43,480 bases of DNA. It comes from DASQVO01 sp035640715. Its GTDB lineage: Bacteria > Actinomycetota > Actinomycetes > Streptosporangiales > Streptosporangiaceae. The position numbers and the translations under genes were made by a program. Below are positions 16,357 through 24,418 of this stretch, in pieces; within the stretch, counting starts at the first letter, position 1; every line of letters begins with the position of its first letter. The notes beneath the pieces were generated by a model. That model worked only from the letters and a program-made list of their open reading frames with translations. It was not told where the DNA came from and made no database searches. Where the stretch lies: contig DASQVO010000282.1 in NCBI GenBank assembly GCA_035640715.1, positions 1 to 43,480 of the forward strand. Reading direction: 5' to 3'.

Positions 16357-18519
16357 CTAACGGTGGACCTCGATCAGCGGACTGCGTGCCGTGTCGGTCT
16401 TGAAGTAACCGCCGGCCCACACGGTGCCGCCGGCCGCCGAGATCCCGCCGAGAACCTTGTCGCCCGTCCCCGGGTTCGGCGCGGGTACCTGATGCCAGCC
16501 GGTGCCGCTGTTGCTGGCCACCAGGGTGAGCTGGTTTCCGCTGGCATTGTCCAGGTACGAGCCGACCAGCCAGACGGTTCCGTCGGAATAGGCCACGCCG
16601 GTGACATTGGAGAACCCGGAGCCGAGCCCGGCCGGCTGGTCCGCGGTCCAGACGCCGTTGGCCAGGTGCTCGACCAGCGGCCGGGCCTGGTGCGTGCTGT
16701 CGTCGCTCTGGCCCACGGCCCAGACCTCGCTGCCGTGGACGGCGACGCCCTGCAGCAGGCCGCCGGTCAGGCCCGCCGACGGCACGTCGACGGCTTTCCA
16801 GCCGTGGCCATTCCAGTGCTCGACCAGGGGGGTGTCGGAATGCTGGTCGTCGCGCTGCCCGACGGCCCAGATGTTGTCAGGCCCCGCGGCGGCCACGCCA
16901 TACAGATGGTTGCCCGACGTGCCGGGATCCGGGCTGGGTACGACCGACCAGCTAGTGCCATTCCAGTGCTCGATCAGCGTTCCGTAGGTGCCGTTCTCGC
17001 TCTGCTGGTGGCCGACGGCCCAGACATCGCGCGCGGACAGGGCGACCGCCGAGTAGAGGGTGTCGCGCTGCGTGTCGAGCTTGGGCGTGGCGGCGATGTG
17101 CCACGCGCTGCCGTTCCAGGCCTCGATCAGGCTGTGGGCCTGGTAGGAGCTGTTGAGCGCGACGCCGACCGCCCATGCCTTGCCGGGCGTGGCCGCGATA
17201 CCGAACAGCGTGTTGTAGTTCGGGCCCGAATGCGGCACCGGCGTCTGAGTCCACTGCGTTCCGTCGAAGTGCGCCGCGGTGGCGAGCGTGGCGTCCTGGT
17301 TGCTGGTCGCCGTGTCGGGCAGGTAGTTGCCGGCCGCCCAGACATCCGTCGGTGAGACCGCGGCCACGGAGCCGTAGGTGTTGTCGCCGGCGCCGAGGGC
17401 CGGGGCGGGCTGGACCGCCCATCCGCTGCTGTTCGGTGTGTCGGTGACGTAGCTGACCGGCTCGGTGGGCACGGGTGTCGGTGTGGCGATGTCGGGCACG
17501 GCCAGCGGCTTGAAGGCGGACGCGGCCGAACCCGTGACGGCGAGCAGCGGCGTCAGCGACTTGACCTTCGCAGTGTCGCACGTGTTCTGCAGGCAGCCGA
17601 GGCCGAAGTTCCCCTGGATCGTCTGCAGCAGCGAGTAGTGGCTGTACGTCGCCGGATCCTGCAGGTGCCGCGGTCCGTGGCTGGTGACGACCACGTTGGC
17701 GACCCGGCCGCCGCCACCGGCGTTGTCGGTACCCTCGTCGTAGACGATGTCGATGGCGTTGTTGCCCTTGGCCCAGAACTTGGCGCTGGTGATCTGCGCC
17801 ACCAGCTGGCCCAGGTACTGGTCACCGACGGCTACCAGCCGCTGGTCTTGCGGATCCTTGCCGCCGGTGGCGCCGGAGTCGATGCAGTACGGCGGATCCC
17901 CGTGCTGGTCGTGGCACTCATCGGGGATCACCCAGTTGAAGGCGGGCACGTGGCCGCTGTGCAGGTCGGCAGCAAGCTGCTCCACCGGCACCTGACGCGA
18001 CCAGTCGGCCGGGTTCAGCGACGAGGTGAAGTTGGCGATGGCGTTGTGCTTCGACACGTACAGCGGGTCCTTGTCCGGGGCGCCGTTGCAGTTCGCCGGA
18101 TAGCAGATGCCCTGGTAACCCGGGTGCGGCAGCCCCTGGAGGTAGGCCTTCCAGCTGATCCCGGCGTGGTCGAGCTCGCTGATCAGGCTGGGCGCGGCCA
18201 CCCGGTTGACGTAGTAGGCGTTGTCGTTGTTCACGCCGAAGGTGCTGCCGCCCAGCAGCGCGACGTAGTTCGGCTCGCTGGGGTGTGCCACCCCGTAGTA
18301 ATTGGTCGCGATGCCGTACTGGGACGCGAGTGCGTTCAGGTTGGGAGCAGCCGGGTTCCCGATCACGTCGGTGTAGCCGTGGTTCTCCTCCACGATGACG
18401 AAGACGTGATCATAATGGCCGGACGCCTGCGCGGACAGCGCGCTGGCAGGCGAAGCACCACCCAGTACCACGGCCGCGGCCGCAGCCATTCCAAGCAGAC
18501 TTCGAGCAGGTGAGAACAT
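16357..18519 (-). CDS. Secreted phosphoesterase (PF04185 type) fused to a WAVG-repeat propeller
   Basis: 720 residues. Signal peptide 1-27 ends near SPASALSA. Residues about 35-340 are an alkaline-phosphatase-superfamily phosphoesterase of the phospholipase C/acid phosphatase group: HVFVIVEENHGY, HPSEPNYVALLGG, FNWVIPDECHDQ, IVYDEGTDN, VVTSHGPRHL supply the metal-binding Glu, Asn, Asp and His. After a Pro/Thr linker (about 345-360), residues 370-720 hold six or seven repeats of about 50 residues with the pattern GVAAxxxxxxWAVGxxxxxxxxxPLIEHWNGxxW. These should fold as a beta-propeller and may bind a surface or substrate. The ATG at 18519 has GGAAGG 6 nt upstream. Substrate (phosphate ester or phospholipid) cannot be decided. 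Confidence 0.85.
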   Translation of the reverse strand: MFSPARSLLGMAAAAAVVLGGASPASALSAQASGHYDHVFVIVEENHGYTDVIGNPAAPNLNALASQYGIATNYYGVAHPSEPNYVALLGGSTFGVNNDNAYYVNRVAAPSLISELDHAGISWKAYLQGLPHPGYQGICYPANCNGAPDKDPLYVSKHNAIANFTSSLNPADWSRQVPVEQLAADLHSGHVPAFNWVIPDECHDQHGDPPYCIDSGATGGKDPQDQRLVAVGDQYLGQLVAQITSAKFWAKGNNAIDIVYDEGTDNAGGGGRVANVVVTSHGPRHLQDPATYSHYSLLQTIQGNFGLGCLQNTCDTAKVKSLTPLLAVTGSAASAFKPLAVPDIATPTPVPTEPVSYVTDTPNSSGWAVQPAPALGAGDNTYGSVAAVSPTDVWAAGNYLPDTATSNQDATLATAAHFDGTQWTQTPVPHSGPNYNTLFGIAATPGKAWAVGVALNSSYQAHSLIEAWNGSAWHIAATPKLDTQRDTLYSAVALSARDVWAVGHQQSENGTYGTLIEHWNGTSWSVVPSPDPGTSGNHLYGVAAAGPDNIWAVGQRDDQHSDTPLVEHWNGHGWKAVDVPSAGLTGGLLQGVAVHGSEVWAVGQSDDSTHQARPLVEHLANGVWTADQPAGLGSGFSNVTGVAYSDGTVWLVGSYLDNASGNQLTLVASNSGTGWHQVPAPNPGTGDKVLGGISAAGGTVWAGGYFKTDTARSPLIEVHR

Positions 18520-18573
18520 AGCCGCCTTCCAGGGGAGGACGAATCTCAGATCGCCCCTGACATTACGAATTCC

Positions 18574-18626
18574 GTGAAGCTGACATAACAGCCACTAAGT
18601 GAACATTTGACACCAGCCACCTGAAC
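18574..18626 (-). promoter_or_regulatory. Possible PHO-box-like repeats upstream of the phosphoesterase
   Basis: On the minus strand GTTCAGG (ending near 18626) and GTTCACT (near 18604) are 22 bp apart, two 11-bp turns, with CTTCACG near 18579. Streptomyces PhoP sites are direct GTTCACC repeats in 11-bp units. The third unit is out of phase, so the match is partial. Confidence 0.2.
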
Positions 18627-19309
18627 GGCGCGATGGCATCCGTCAGCCGTCCCCAGGCCGCCAGTTCGGCGGGGTCGGCGCGAACGGCCCGTGGCCGCCG
18701 CATCCGATCGCCGCGCCGCCGGTACGTGACGACTTCGACCTGGCCCAGTTGCACCCGCGCTGGATCTCACCGCGTTCCCGGCCCACCGAGTACTGCTCCG
18801 CAACGGACAGGCCAGGGTGGCTCACCCTGCGTGCCCGCGGCGAATCGCTCGACGAGCCCGACGTCACGTTCGCCGGCCGCCGGCAACAGCACCTGTCCTG
18901 CCGGGTCAGGGCGCTGACCGACCCCGCCGAGGGTCGAGGCGGCCTCGCGGTCCGGCTCGACGAGCGGCACTGCTACGAGATCGAGGCGGCTGCCGGCGAG
19001 GTGTGCGTGTCCGCCCGGATCGGGCCGCTGCGGCAGACGCTCGGCACCCGGGCAGTACCGCCCGGACCGGTCGTACTGCGGATCGAAACGCTCGCCTCCG
19101 AGCCCGGCCTGGCCGGTCCGCGCAAGGAACCCGACATGGTGTCACTCGGCGTGGAGGACCCGGACGGTGCGTTCACCGTGCTCGCCGAACTGGACGGCCG
19201 GTATCTGTCGACGGAGGTCGCGGGAGGCTTCACCGGCAGGGTGATCGGCATGTACGCCGTCGCCGGTACCGTCCGATTCGACTGGTTCGACTACGAGCCA
19301 CTCGACTAG
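18611..19309 (+). pseudogene. 3' remnant of a GH43 beta-xylosidase gene
   Basis: The frame is open from a stop at 18608 to the TAG at 19309, but there is no ATG, only an internal TTG at 18749. The readable protein (VRDDFDLAQLHPRWISPRS, then GWLTLRARGESLDEPD, HCYEIEA, GMYAVAGTVRFDWFDYEPLD) is the C-terminal beta-sandwich (GH43_C2 type) of GH43 xylosidases/arabinofuranosidases, which helps form the active-site pocket. The five-bladed catalytic propeller, about 300 residues with its Asp/Asp/Glu triad, is absent. A short GANGPWPPHPI stretch at 18677-18709 looks like the end of the catalytic part, so the break is just before it. Its last 7 codons recur at 31829-31849. Confidence 0.8.
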
Positions 19310-19316
19310 GGCCAGC
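19287..19316 (+). repeat. Left copy of a 30-bp direct repeat flanking the mce operon
   Basis: The repeat covers the last seven codons of the GH43 remnant including TAG, plus 7 bp. It begins tcgactacgagcc and ends ctagggccagc. It is identical over all 30 bp to 31827-31856, exactly 12,540 bp away. Confidence 0.95.
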
Positions 19317-19571
19317 TGGGGCGGAAGAAGGCCCGGACACGTTTCCACCCGAGAGCGTGCGCTGAGGCTATTCCGCGAACAGGAATGCCCGAGATCCCTG
19401 CAGGCAGGCCACCGGATCCCACCGGATGTGACACGAAGGCGGCAATCTGCGCTGTTGATCATAGATAGCCCGGCATAGGAGACTTGATGCGGCTCGTCCA
19501 AGCTGCCTCACATACATCTGTCCACCGCGCCCGGCCAGCTACCGCACCAAAGTCCCGTTTTGGACATCCAG

Positions 19572-19585
19572 TTACTGGGGAGTAA
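19572..19585. promoter_or_regulatory. Palindrome TTACTGGGGAGTAA
   Basis: Perfect 5-bp arms with a 4-bp centre, 25 bp upstream of the candidate -35 of the mce operon. The form suits a dimeric repressor of the TetR type, a family that often controls lipid genes in actinobacteria. No regulator gene is adjacent. Confidence 0.35.
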
Positions 19586-19657
19586 TGAACCAGGACATTC
19601 CTGAAATCATTGTGTTATGGTGCCCGTTTCATACTAGATGTGATCGATCGGTAACGT

Positions 19658-19701
19658 AGGAGTGACCTGCATGTCACACAGGAGTGACCCGTATGTCACA
19701 A
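19658..19701 (+). repeat. Two tandem 22-bp units, each with a GTGAC-N6-GTCAC dyad
   Basis: Units 19658-19679 and 19680-19701 agree at 19 of 22 positions. Each contains AGGAG, an inverted repeat GTGAC-N6-GTCAC (19662-19677 and 19684-19699) and an ATG at Shine-Dalgarno distance. They could be paired operator sites or a duplicated translation-initiation region. Confidence 0.7.
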
Positions 19702-19728
19702 GCGCCGACTGAGGACGTCCGCCAGTGA
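19693..19728 (+). CDS. Mini-ORF coupled to yrbEA (MSQAPTEDVRQ)
   Basis: ATG at 19693 with AGGAG 8 nt upstream; 11 codons and then TGA at 19726, which overlaps the GTG of yrbEA as GTGA. yrbEA has no Shine-Dalgarno of its own, so this leader may deliver ribosomes to it. The alternative is that a one-base indel has split off the natural N-terminus of YrbEA. The sequence cannot decide between them. Confidence 0.4.
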   Translation: MSQAPTEDVRQ

Positions 19729-20504
19729 TCGTCCGGCTGCGACGGTCGTTTGCCGGGCTCGGGGAGCTGAGCCTGCTCTTCGGTGCTGCCTTGCGCGGGT
19801 CCTTCCAGCGGCCGTTCTACTGGCAGGAACTCCTGGAACAGTGCCGGACCGTCCTCGTCGCCAATTTCGTGCCCATCCTGCTGACCGGGAGTGGCCTGGG
19901 GTTTTTCGTCTCCATCGAGGCTGGCCAGTTCTTCAAAGCCTTCTCCAGCCTCTACCGGCTGGGCGGCTTCGAAGTCATGTCCAACATCCGGGAGCTCAGC
20001 CCGGTTGCGACCGGCCTGATGATCGCCGGCGTGAGCGGTACCTCGATCGTCGCCGACCTGGGCGCTCGCCAGGTGCGGTCCGAGCTGGAGGCACTGAGCG
20101 TGATCGGCCTCAGCAACGTCCTCTTCATCGTCGTCCCCAGGGCCCTGGCCCTGATGATAATGACCGCGCTCTACAACCTGCCGATGATCGCCTTCATGAT
20201 GATCTCCGGATTCCTGGCGGGCCACATTCTGCTCGGGGTCAACACCGGCGGGTACATGGCCAGCTTCTGGACCCAGGGCACGGTCGTGGACGTGGTGAGC
20301 GGGGAGGTGAAGTGCATCCTGTTCGGCGCCATCGTGGCCGCTATCTGCATCTACAAGGGCGTCACAGCCAGCGGCGGCGCCGAAGGCGTGGCAAAGGCCG
20401 TGCACTCCGGGGTGGTCTGGTGCTTCGTGAGTATCTCGGTCTTCGAGTACATCTTCACGCCGACCGTGCTGGCTCTCTTCCACACACAGCTGACGTTGCG
20501 GTGA
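19725..20504 (+). CDS. YrbE/MlaE-family ABC permease, first copy
   Basis: 259 residues. It has the hydrophobic pattern of MlaE/YrbE (about five to six helices) and the cytoplasmic coupling segment SELEALSVIGLSNVLFIV, the counterpart of the conserved EQ-loop that docks on the ATPase. ANFVPILLTGSGLGFFVSIEAGQF is the typical first helical part. With the next gene it should form the heterodimeric inner-membrane core of an Mce lipid transporter. Start: GTG at 19725, overlapping the stop of an 11-codon leader ORF; no Shine-Dalgarno precedes it. If the leader is really part of the protein, the N-terminus would be about 12 residues longer. Confidence 0.92.
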   Translation: MIVRLRRSFAGLGELSLLFGAALRGSFQRPFYWQELLEQCRTVLVANFVPILLTGSGLGFFVSIEAGQFFKAFSSLYRLGGFEVMSNIRELSPVATGLMIAGVSGTSIVADLGARQVRSELEALSVIGLSNVLFIVVPRALALMIMTALYNLPMIAFMMISGFLAGHILLGVNTGGYMASFWTQGTVVDVVSGEVKCILFGAIVAAICIYKGVTASGGAEGVAKAVHSGVVWCFVSISVFEYIFTPTVLALFHTQLTLR

Positions 20505-20508
20505 GACG

Positions 20509-21351
20509 ATGGCAACCGAAACCGACACCTCCTCCACTTCTGCCGATTCCGGCGCCCGGCGGGGCCTTGGGGACATGCTCGGCCCCTTCGACACTCTTGG
20601 GGCCATCATCGCCTTCGCGGCCCGGGCCATCGCAGGGATCCCGCGCTCGTTCCGGTACGTACGGGAGATCTGGTGGTACGCCGCCTTCCTGGCCCTTGGC
20701 TCGACGCCAGTGGCCCTGGTCATCACCTACATCAGCGGCTCGGAATGCTCGGTCGAGGGCTACTACTCACTCCACCAGCTAGGCGGGGCCGAGTCCCTCG
20801 TCGGCATCTTCAACGCCCTCTGCGACACCCGGGACATCACGCCCCTCTTCTTCGGCTTCGCGCTCGGGGCCAAGGTGGGATGCGGCATCGTCGCCGAGCT
20901 GGGCACGATGCGCATCAACCAGGAGATCGACGCCCTGGAAACCATGGGCATCCCTTCGGTTATCTACCTGGTCTCGACCAGAATCGTGGCGTCGCTGATG
21001 GTGCTGCCCCTCATGTACGTCTTCGCCCTGGACACCAGCTACCTGGCGAGCTGGATCGTCCAGCGTTACCAGTTCGGCGGGCAGGTCTCCAACGGCGTCT
21101 ACTTCGACTACTTCTGGCGGTTCGCCAGCCTGCAGGACCTCGGCTTCTCGATCCTGAAAGCAGCGATATTCGCGATCATCATCATCGTCATCGCCGTGTA
21201 CCAGGGCTATCACGCGCGCGGTGGTGCGGTCGGCATCGGCCGCGCCGTGGCGAAGACCATGGCCCTCAGCCTGGTCATGGTTGTGGTCTCGAACGCGATC
21301 ATGACTGAGGTGTTCTGGGGCCACAACCCGAATTTCCCGATCCCCACGTAG
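20509..21351 (+). CDS. YrbE/MlaE-family ABC permease, second copy
   Basis: 280 residues, second permease of the pair (YrbEB type). A soluble Ser/Thr-rich leader of about 30 residues precedes the helices. The coupling motif is INQEIDALETMGIPSVIYLVSTR, a textbook YrbE/MlaE signature. KVGCGIVAELGTMR precedes it. The C-terminus (FWGHNPNFPIPT) matches the usual ending of YrbEB proteins. It starts 4 bp after yrbEA and ends 27 bp before the ATPase. With YrbEA it forms the channel for lipid movement across the inner membrane. Confidence 0.93.
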   Translation: MATETDTSSTSADSGARRGLGDMLGPFDTLGAIIAFAARAIAGIPRSFRYVREIWWYAAFLALGSTPVALVITYISGSECSVEGYYSLHQLGGAESLVGIFNALCDTRDITPLFFGFALGAKVGCGIVAELGTMRINQEIDALETMGIPSVIYLVSTRIVASLMVLPLMYVFALDTSYLASWIVQRYQFGGQVSNGVYFDYFWRFASLQDLGFSILKAAIFAIIIIVIAVYQGYHARGGAVGIGRAVAKTMALSLVMVVVSNAIMTEVFWGHNPNFPIPT

Positions 21352-21378
21352 ACCCGGTAGCCGAGGAAAGACAAGGAC

Positions 21379-22182
21379 ATGGCACTGTTCCTGAGCGACA
21401 CTTCCCGTTCCGGCCCCGAGCCGGATACGGCGGTCATGAGCTGCCGTGACCTCGTGAAGGCTTTCGGCGGGCACAAGGTGCTCGACGGGGTGACCTGCGA
21501 TGTCCCGCGCGGCCAGGTGACGGTGATTATGGGCCCCTCGGGCACGGGCAAATCAGTGCTGCTGCACCATTTCGTCGGCCTGCTCCTGCCCGACGCCGGT
21601 GACGTGATCGTTAACGGGCTCAGTGTGCCGAAGCTGAAGGAGAAGAAGCTGCTGACCCTGCGCCGGCAGGTCGGCATGCTCTTCCAGGATGGCGCGCTCT
21701 TCAGCTCCATGAACCTTTACGACAACGTGGCGTTCCCGCTCCGCCAGCACACCCGCAAGCCGGAGCGTGAGATCCGGCAGATCGTGATGGCGCGGCTGGA
21801 GGAGGTGGGGCTCGCCGGCGCTGAGAAGCGGATGCCGAACGAGCTGTCGGGCGGCATGCGCAAGCGGGCTGGCTTCGCCCGTGCCCTGGTCCTTGAGCCC
21901 AAGATCCTGCTCTGCGACGAGCCGGACTCCGGCCTCGACCCGGTCCGGACGGCGCTCCTGTGCAAGCTGATCAAGGAGGTGCAGCAGCGGCACAACTGCA
22001 GCGCCGTCATCATCAGCCACGACATCAAGGCCGTTTTCGAGATCGCCGACTACGTCATCCTCCTCCACAAAGGGCACGTGGTCGAACAGGGGACCAAGGA
22101 GCAGCTCCGGCAGTCTCGGAACGAGTTCACCCGGCAGTTCCTGGAGGGAGCGGTACAGGGGCCGCTCAGGATGGACTTATGA
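21379..22182 (+). CDS. mceG: Mce-associated ABC ATPase (MceG/MlaF type)
   Basis: 267 residues. Walker A GPSGTGKS (52-59), Q-loop FQDGALFSSM (about 102-111), signature LSGGM (156-160, followed by RKRAGFARAL), Walker B ILLCDEPDSGLDP and the switch His214 (ISHD) are all intact. The DSGLDP form and the long helical C-terminus ending in RMDL are characteristic of ATPases serving YrbE/Mce. In Mycobacterium tuberculosis one unlinked MceG serves several mce loci; here a dedicated copy sits inside the operon. Its TGA overlaps the ATG of the first mce gene (ATGA), so production is coupled. Confidence 0.93.
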   Translation: MALFLSDTSRSGPEPDTAVMSCRDLVKAFGGHKVLDGVTCDVPRGQVTVIMGPSGTGKSVLLHHFVGLLLPDAGDVIVNGLSVPKLKEKKLLTLRRQVGMLFQDGALFSSMNLYDNVAFPLRQHTRKPEREIRQIVMARLEEVGLAGAEKRMPNELSGGMRKRAGFARALVLEPKILLCDEPDSGLDPVRTALLCKLIKEVQQRHNCSAVIISHDIKAVFEIADYVILLHKGHVVEQGTKEQLRQSRNEFTRQFLEGAVQGPLRMDL

Positions 22183-23372
22183 GCAGCGCTGAACTCAGGA
22201 GGCTCCTGATACGCCAGGGACTGCGCCGGCTTGCCCTGGCGGCCGGCTTCGCGGCGGTCGTCGTCGCCGTCATTGTCTTCGGGCGCGTGTCGGCACCCGC
22301 CAGCTACCTGCTCCGGATCCCCACCCAGGACGCGAGCGGGATTTATGCGGGCAGCGATGTCACCATCGCCGGGGTCAACGTGGGGACGGTGCGCAACGTG
22401 TCCCTGGCCCCGGACGGGGAGGCCATGGTCACTGCCTCCATCGACCCCGCCTTCGCGCCCGTGCACACCGACGCCACCGCCCAGCTCCGGCCCAAGAGCC
22501 TGCTCGGCGAGATGTACGTCGACCTCAACCCCGGCACCTCGGGATCCGCTCTGTCGTCAGGCGCCACCCTGCCGCAGCTCCAGGTCAACAGGTCGACGGA
22601 CCTCCAGCAGGTTTTCAACACCTTCGACCAGCCAACCAGGGCGAAGCTCCAGACGCTCATCGACGAGCTCGGCGGCGGCCTCACTGGCCTGGGAGGCCAG
22701 CTCAACCAGGCCATCCCCGCAGGGAAGACGGACATCGGCGACCTGGCGGCGATCACCTCCACCCTGAACGCCAGGAACCAGGAACTTCAGACGGTGATCG
22801 CCACCCTCAACACGGTGACCACCGAGCTGGCCCGCAGCGACCGCCGTCAGCAGCTCGGGCTGCTGATCCAGACCACCCAGCAGCTGATGGCCAACCTCCG
22901 CAGTCAGCAGGCCCAGCTGCAGCGGGCGGTCGTGTCCGCCGACTACGCCCTCGGCAACCTGAACCAGGGCCTGCAGGGCACGGCACCGGCGCTGTCCGGG
23001 ATCGCCGCTACCCTCCCCGGGACCGTCCAGGCCAGCAACCTGCTGCTCACCCCGCTGGACACCGGCACCAGCACCCTCATGCCCCAGCTCAGCAACCTCA
23101 TCCGGGGCATTCAGTGGGGGCCGTCGGTTTTCGGCGGCCGCGACGCCAACGGATACGCGACCCGCATCTCGCTGGTCCTGGGCTGCGGCAGCACGAGCCT
23201 GTGCCCGCAGCTCACCAGCCCGCTGAGCGGCACGGGCACCGCGGGGCAGCCGGCCGGCAGCCCCGCGGGGAGGAGCCTGCCCTCTCCCGCGACGTCACCA
23301 CCGGCCACCGGCAAGGGCGCCGCTGCTCCGGACCAGGGCATCCTTGGCTTCCTGCTCGGAGGCACGCCATGA
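22179..23372 (+). CDS. Mce protein, position A
   Basis: 397 residues from the ATG at 22179, which overlaps the mceG stop. One N-terminal membrane helix (about 19-38) anchors it. The MCE domain spans about 43-118 (DASGIYAGSDVTIAGVNVGTV, KSLLGEMYVDLNPG) and forms one sector of the hexameric ring. A long Gln/Leu-rich helical region (about 130-320) should make the tunnel-like needle. A Pro/Ala/Ser/Gly-rich linker (about 347-385) precedes a hydrophobic end, ILGFLLGGTP. No lipobox. The C-terminal TGA overlaps the next ATG. Confidence 0.93.
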   Translation: MSSAELRRLLIRQGLRRLALAAGFAAVVVAVIVFGRVSAPASYLLRIPTQDASGIYAGSDVTIAGVNVGTVRNVSLAPDGEAMVTASIDPAFAPVHTDATAQLRPKSLLGEMYVDLNPGTSGSALSSGATLPQLQVNRSTDLQQVFNTFDQPTRAKLQTLIDELGGGLTGLGGQLNQAIPAGKTDIGDLAAITSTLNARNQELQTVIATLNTVTTELARSDRRQQLGLLIQTTQQLMANLRSQQAQLQRAVVSADYALGNLNQGLQGTAPALSGIAATLPGTVQASNLLLTPLDTGTSTLMPQLSNLIRGIQWGPSVFGGRDANGYATRISLVLGCGSTSLCPQLTSPLSGTGTAGQPAGSPAGRSLPSPATSPPATGKGAAAPDQGILGFLLGGTP

Positions 23373-24418
23373 GAAGCCGCTGGAACCTGCCCATCTTCCT
23401 CGCCTACGTGGCGGCCAGCCTGGCCGTCCTCGGCTACCTGTTCATGCATATGGGAGGCGAGTTCGTGTTCCGGTCCTCCTACCAGGTCGCCGCCGACTTC
23501 ACGACCGCCAGCAACCTGGTCCCCGGCGACGACGTGACCGTATCGGGCGTGCCGGTGGGCCGGGTGGCCTCGGTGCAGCTCGTCCAGGGCGGGGCCCGGG
23601 TCCACATGCAGCTCAGCCAGCAATACGCCCCGCTGTACCAGGACGCCAGGGCCATGATCAAGGTCAAGAACCTGCTCGACGAGTCTTACGTGGAGCTCTA
23701 CAGGGGGGCCACCTCGAGCGGGCCGCTGCCGGCGGGCGGCACCATCCCGAGTAGCCGCACGCTCACCCCGGTCGAGCTGGCCCAGGTGCTGGACGTGCTC
23801 ACCCCGGACACCAGGCAGCAGCTCACCTCGGTCATCAACAACCTCGGGGAGTCGGTCGCCGGGCAGGGGCAGAACCTGAACGCCGCGGCCGACACCTTGA
23901 AGGTGACCTCGCAGGCGCTGGACGGCATCTCACACGCCCTCGCCGATCAGCAGGTCAACCTCGGCTCGCTCATCACCTCGCTGAGCAAGGTGCTGGCCAC
24001 CCTCGCCGCCTGGCACCAGCAGCTCAAGGCGCTGGTCGGCGACTGGGACGGCGTAATGCGCGCCCTCGCCCAGCATGAGCAGCAACTGCAGGGCCTGGTT
24101 GTCAACGAGAACCAGGTGATGACCATCCTCGACCAGGCCCTCGCCGGCAACTCCACGGCCCTGCACACCGCCATTCAGGAGTCGCCCCAGCTCATCAACA
24201 GCGCCAACACGTACACGGCCAACGGCGGCATCATCTTCGGCCAGGTCTCGCAGCAGGTCACGTCGATCGACGAGCTCTTCTACGAGCTCGCCTCCGTCTT
24301 CAGCGCCACCGACAGCCAGGGCCATCACTACTGGAGGGTCTACCCGGTGAGCGGTGGCCTCGGCACGGTGGGCCTGCCGCTCATCCCGTCACCGAGCACG
24401 AAGAAGGGCAAGCCATGA
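23369..24418 (+). CDS. Mce protein, position B
   Basis: 349 residues from the ATG at 23369 (ATGA overlap with the gene before). Membrane helix about 8-26; MCE domain about 32-112 (FTTASNLVPGDDVTVSGVPVGRV, NLLDESYVELYRG); alpha-helical region about 125-290 rich in Gln, Leu and Val. The second half closes with YWRVYPVSGGLGTVGLPLIP and a short basic tail. It is the only one of the set with neither a long disordered linker nor a hydrophobic last segment. It is one of six different subunits expected to assemble as a heterohexamer around a central channel. Confidence 0.92.
   Translation: MRSRWNLPIFLAYVAASLAVLGYLFMHMGGEFVFRSSYQVAADFTTASNLVPGDDVTVSGVPVGRVASVQLVQGGARVHMQLSQQYAPLYQDARAMIKVKNLLDESYVELYRGATSSGPLPAGGTIPSSRTLTPVELAQVLDVLTPDTRQQLTSVINNLGESVAGQGQNLNAAADTLKVTSQALDGISHALADQQVNLGSLITSLSKVLATLAAWHQQLKALVGDWDGVMRALAQHEQQLQGLVVNENQVMTILDQALAGNSTALHTAIQESPQLINSANTYTANGGIIFGQVSQQVTSIDELFYELASVFSATDSQGHHYWRVYPVSGGLGTVGLPLIPSPSTKKGKP

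Larger units (their letters stand above)
19310..19724 (+). promoter_or_regulatory. Upstream region of the mce operon
   Basis: 415 bp without a protein gene other than two mini-ORFs. It contains, in order, a perfect dyad TTACT-GGGG-AGTAA (19572-19585), a promoter candidate TTGTGT (19610-19615) / TACTAG (19632-19637) with a 16-bp spacer, and two tandem 22-bp units (19658-19701). Bases 19317-19560 show nothing I can name. Confidence 0.45.

Noticed and set aside
19671..19712. First ATG in the tandem units as the yrbEA start
   Set aside because: It is in the yrbEA frame but runs into a TGA at 19710-19712, so it cannot code the N-terminus.
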